DNA from: Modestobacter sp.
Lineage (GTDB): Bacteria > Actinomycetota > Actinomycetes > Mycobacteriales > Geodermatophilaceae
Direction of reading: 5' to 3'
Assembly: GCA_025963425.1 (NCBI GenBank)
Contig: JAOPUQ010000177.1
Span: forward strand, 1 to 16,128
DNA length: 16,128 nucleotides
Part shown: piece by piece, positions 13,594-16,128 of the stretch
How the letters are laid out: every line of letters starts with the position of its first letter
Position numbering within the stretch: the first letter of the stretch is position 1
Made by a program: the position numbers and the translations under genes
Notes under the pieces: model-generated
Databases searched by the model: none
The model's input: only the letters and a program-made list of their open reading frames with translations
Told to the model about the DNA's origin: nothing

Positions 13594-14178
13594 TTAGTCG
13601 ACCTGGGGCCCCCGGGCGCGGACCTCCTCGACCGACGCCATGGCCGCGCGCAGCTCGGCCAGCCACTGCTCGGTGTGCTCGCCGACCAGGCGCACGGACC
13701 AGGCCAGCGCCTCCGACCGCGACCGGGCCACCCCGGCGTCGACCAGGGTGTCGAGGACCTGGCGCTCGGGCTGGCGCAGCCGGGTCATCACCGGCACCGA
13801 CAACGTGGTGAACAGCTCCCGGCTGTCGCCGCAGCGGGCGCCCCAGGCCACCGACCGGCCGTAGCGGGCCTGGGCGGCGTCGGCGATGGCCATCCGCTGC
13901 TCGCGGGTCTGCTCGCGGAACCGGGCGATCCGCCCCGCCTGGGCCGCGGCCGCGTCCCCCTCCCCCGCGTCGGGCTGCGGGACGGCGCCGACCACGGTGA
14001 TCTCGTCCCGGTCGACGAGCAGCTCCACCGGGCCGGCGAACCACTCGTCGGGCAGCCGGCCGGCGAACCAGCCGGCCACCTCGGCGCGGTCCAGCGGGGG
14101 CGGGGCGTCGGCGGCGCGGCCCCGGGCGCGGCCCCGGCCCGGGAAGCCCTCCGGTGGGAACCGGTGGTGTGCGTGCAT
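13594..14178 (-). CDS. Actinobacterial hypothetical protein with ribbon-helix-helix-like segment
   Basis: The product has 194 residues. The N-terminus (1-30) is a His/Arg/Gly/Pro-rich tail; residues 31-70 form a small domain (AEVAGWFAGRLPDEWFAGPVELLVDRDEITVVG); residues 80-110 form a charged helix; residues 128-168 (SVPVMTRLRQPERQVLDTLV, then DAGVARSRSEALAWSVRLVG) resemble a CopG/RHH fold, with a beta strand, a helix and an 'SRSEAl' second helix. I do not know a functional name. The start is ATG 14178, set by AGGAGG five bases upstream. The upstream frame continues to 15390 only as an antisense-frame extension of yyaL and is discarded. RHH proteins often repress their own operons; tandem repeats suited to this lie 30 bases upstream, at 14209-14224. 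DNA binding is inference. Confidence 0.65.
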   Translation of the reverse strand: MHAHHRFPPEGFPGRGRARGRAADAPPPLDRAEVAGWFAGRLPDEWFAGPVELLVDRDEITVVGAVPQPDAGEGDAAAAQAGRIARFREQTREQRMAIADAAQARYGRSVAWGARCGDSRELFTTLSVPVMTRLRQPERQVLDTLVDAGVARSRSEALAWSVRLVGEHTEQWLAELRAAMASVEEVRARGPQVD

Positions 14179-14183
14179 GGTGT

Positions 14184-14189
14184 CCTCCT
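14184..14189 (-). promoter_or_regulatory. Strong ribosome binding site fixing the start of the RHH-like gene
   Basis: AGGAGG on the minus strand, five bases before ATG 14178. It rejects the earlier ATG near 14205 and the much longer frame reaching 15390. Confidence 0.8.
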
Positions 14190-14208
14190 CAGGACGACGA
14201 TGCATACA

Positions 14209-14222
14209 GTGTAATCGTGTAA

Positions 14223-14224
<2 letters not shown>
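14209..14224. promoter_or_regulatory. Tandem 8-bp direct repeat, candidate RHH operator over a promoter
   Basis: GTGTAATC occurs twice head to tail (14209-14216, 14217-14224; GATTACAC x2 on the minus strand). The second copy overlaps the yyaL stop codon (14223-14225). A TACACT -10-like box (14213-14208, minus) sits inside the first copy, about 30 bases from the RHH-like ATG. RHH repressors commonly bind tandem repeats of this size, so autoregulation is plausible. Confidence 0.5.

Positions 14225-16128
<1,904 letters not shown>

Overview
The window comes from a very GC-rich actinobacterial chromosome. GC-biased third codon positions, frequent GTG starts, putative leaderless promoters, mycothiol-type (MDMPI/DinB) enzymes and an actinobacterial short-chain Z-prenyl synthase all fit. 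A flagellar locus next to this gene set, plus the style of the intergenic palindromes, suggests a motile Geodermatophilaceae-like organism (Blastococcus, Geodermatophilus, Modestobacter). That genus-level guess is inference.

Layout. (1) 1-3131, plus strand: the end of a flagellar export operon, with the flhA 3' end, a large FlhF-like protein whose GTPase domain has lost its P-loop, and a small two-helix membrane protein, all overlapping or nearly so. (2) 3132-4308: a DUF559/AbiEi-type gene (N-terminal antitoxin-like winged helix, C-terminal PD-(D/E)XK-like domain), flanked on both sides by copies of one unusual multi-arm inverted repeat. (3) 4309-5604, minus: phoH2 (PIN-PhoH fusion), with a small basic ORF overlapping its start by 4 bp. 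(4) 5827-8219, minus: a padR-drrA-drrB efflux module with a dyad between padR and drrA. (5) 8272-10530, minus: uppS-type Z-prenyl diphosphate synthase, a compact DUF885 putative metallopeptidase, and a 58-residue membrane protein. (6) 10531-10646: a divergent promoter region from which uppS and a hemolysin III/PAQR gene (10647-11477, plus) both seem to be transcribed without leaders. (7) 11498-11559: a long AT-richer palindrome between convergent genes. (8) 11587-16128, minus: yyaL (DUF255/thioredoxin-like, cut by the window edge), an RHH-like putative DNA-binding protein with a tandem-repeat operator candidate, a MDMPI/DinB-like protein, and a geranylgeranyl-reductase/MenJ-like flavoprotein.

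Together the right two thirds resemble an ordinary actinobacterial core neighbourhood. From established knowledge, M. tuberculosis has the same kinds of genes at Rv1084 (YyaL-like), Rv1085c (hemolysin-like), Rv1086 (Z-FPP synthase) and Rv1095 (phoH2), with the hemolysin-like and Z-FPP synthase genes likewise divergent. Prenyl synthase and isoprenoid-chain reductase genes point to isoprenoid/menaquinone or cell-envelope lipid metabolism. The unusual parts are the degenerate FlhF, the repeat-flanked DUF559 gene, the two intergenic palindrome types, and the RHH-like gene with its direct-repeat operator.

No tRNA, rRNA, CRISPR array, transposase or phage gene was recognised. No gene-free stretch exceeds 300 bases; the longest is 5605-5826, which holds the phoH2 leader with two weak hairpins and the small ORF described below.
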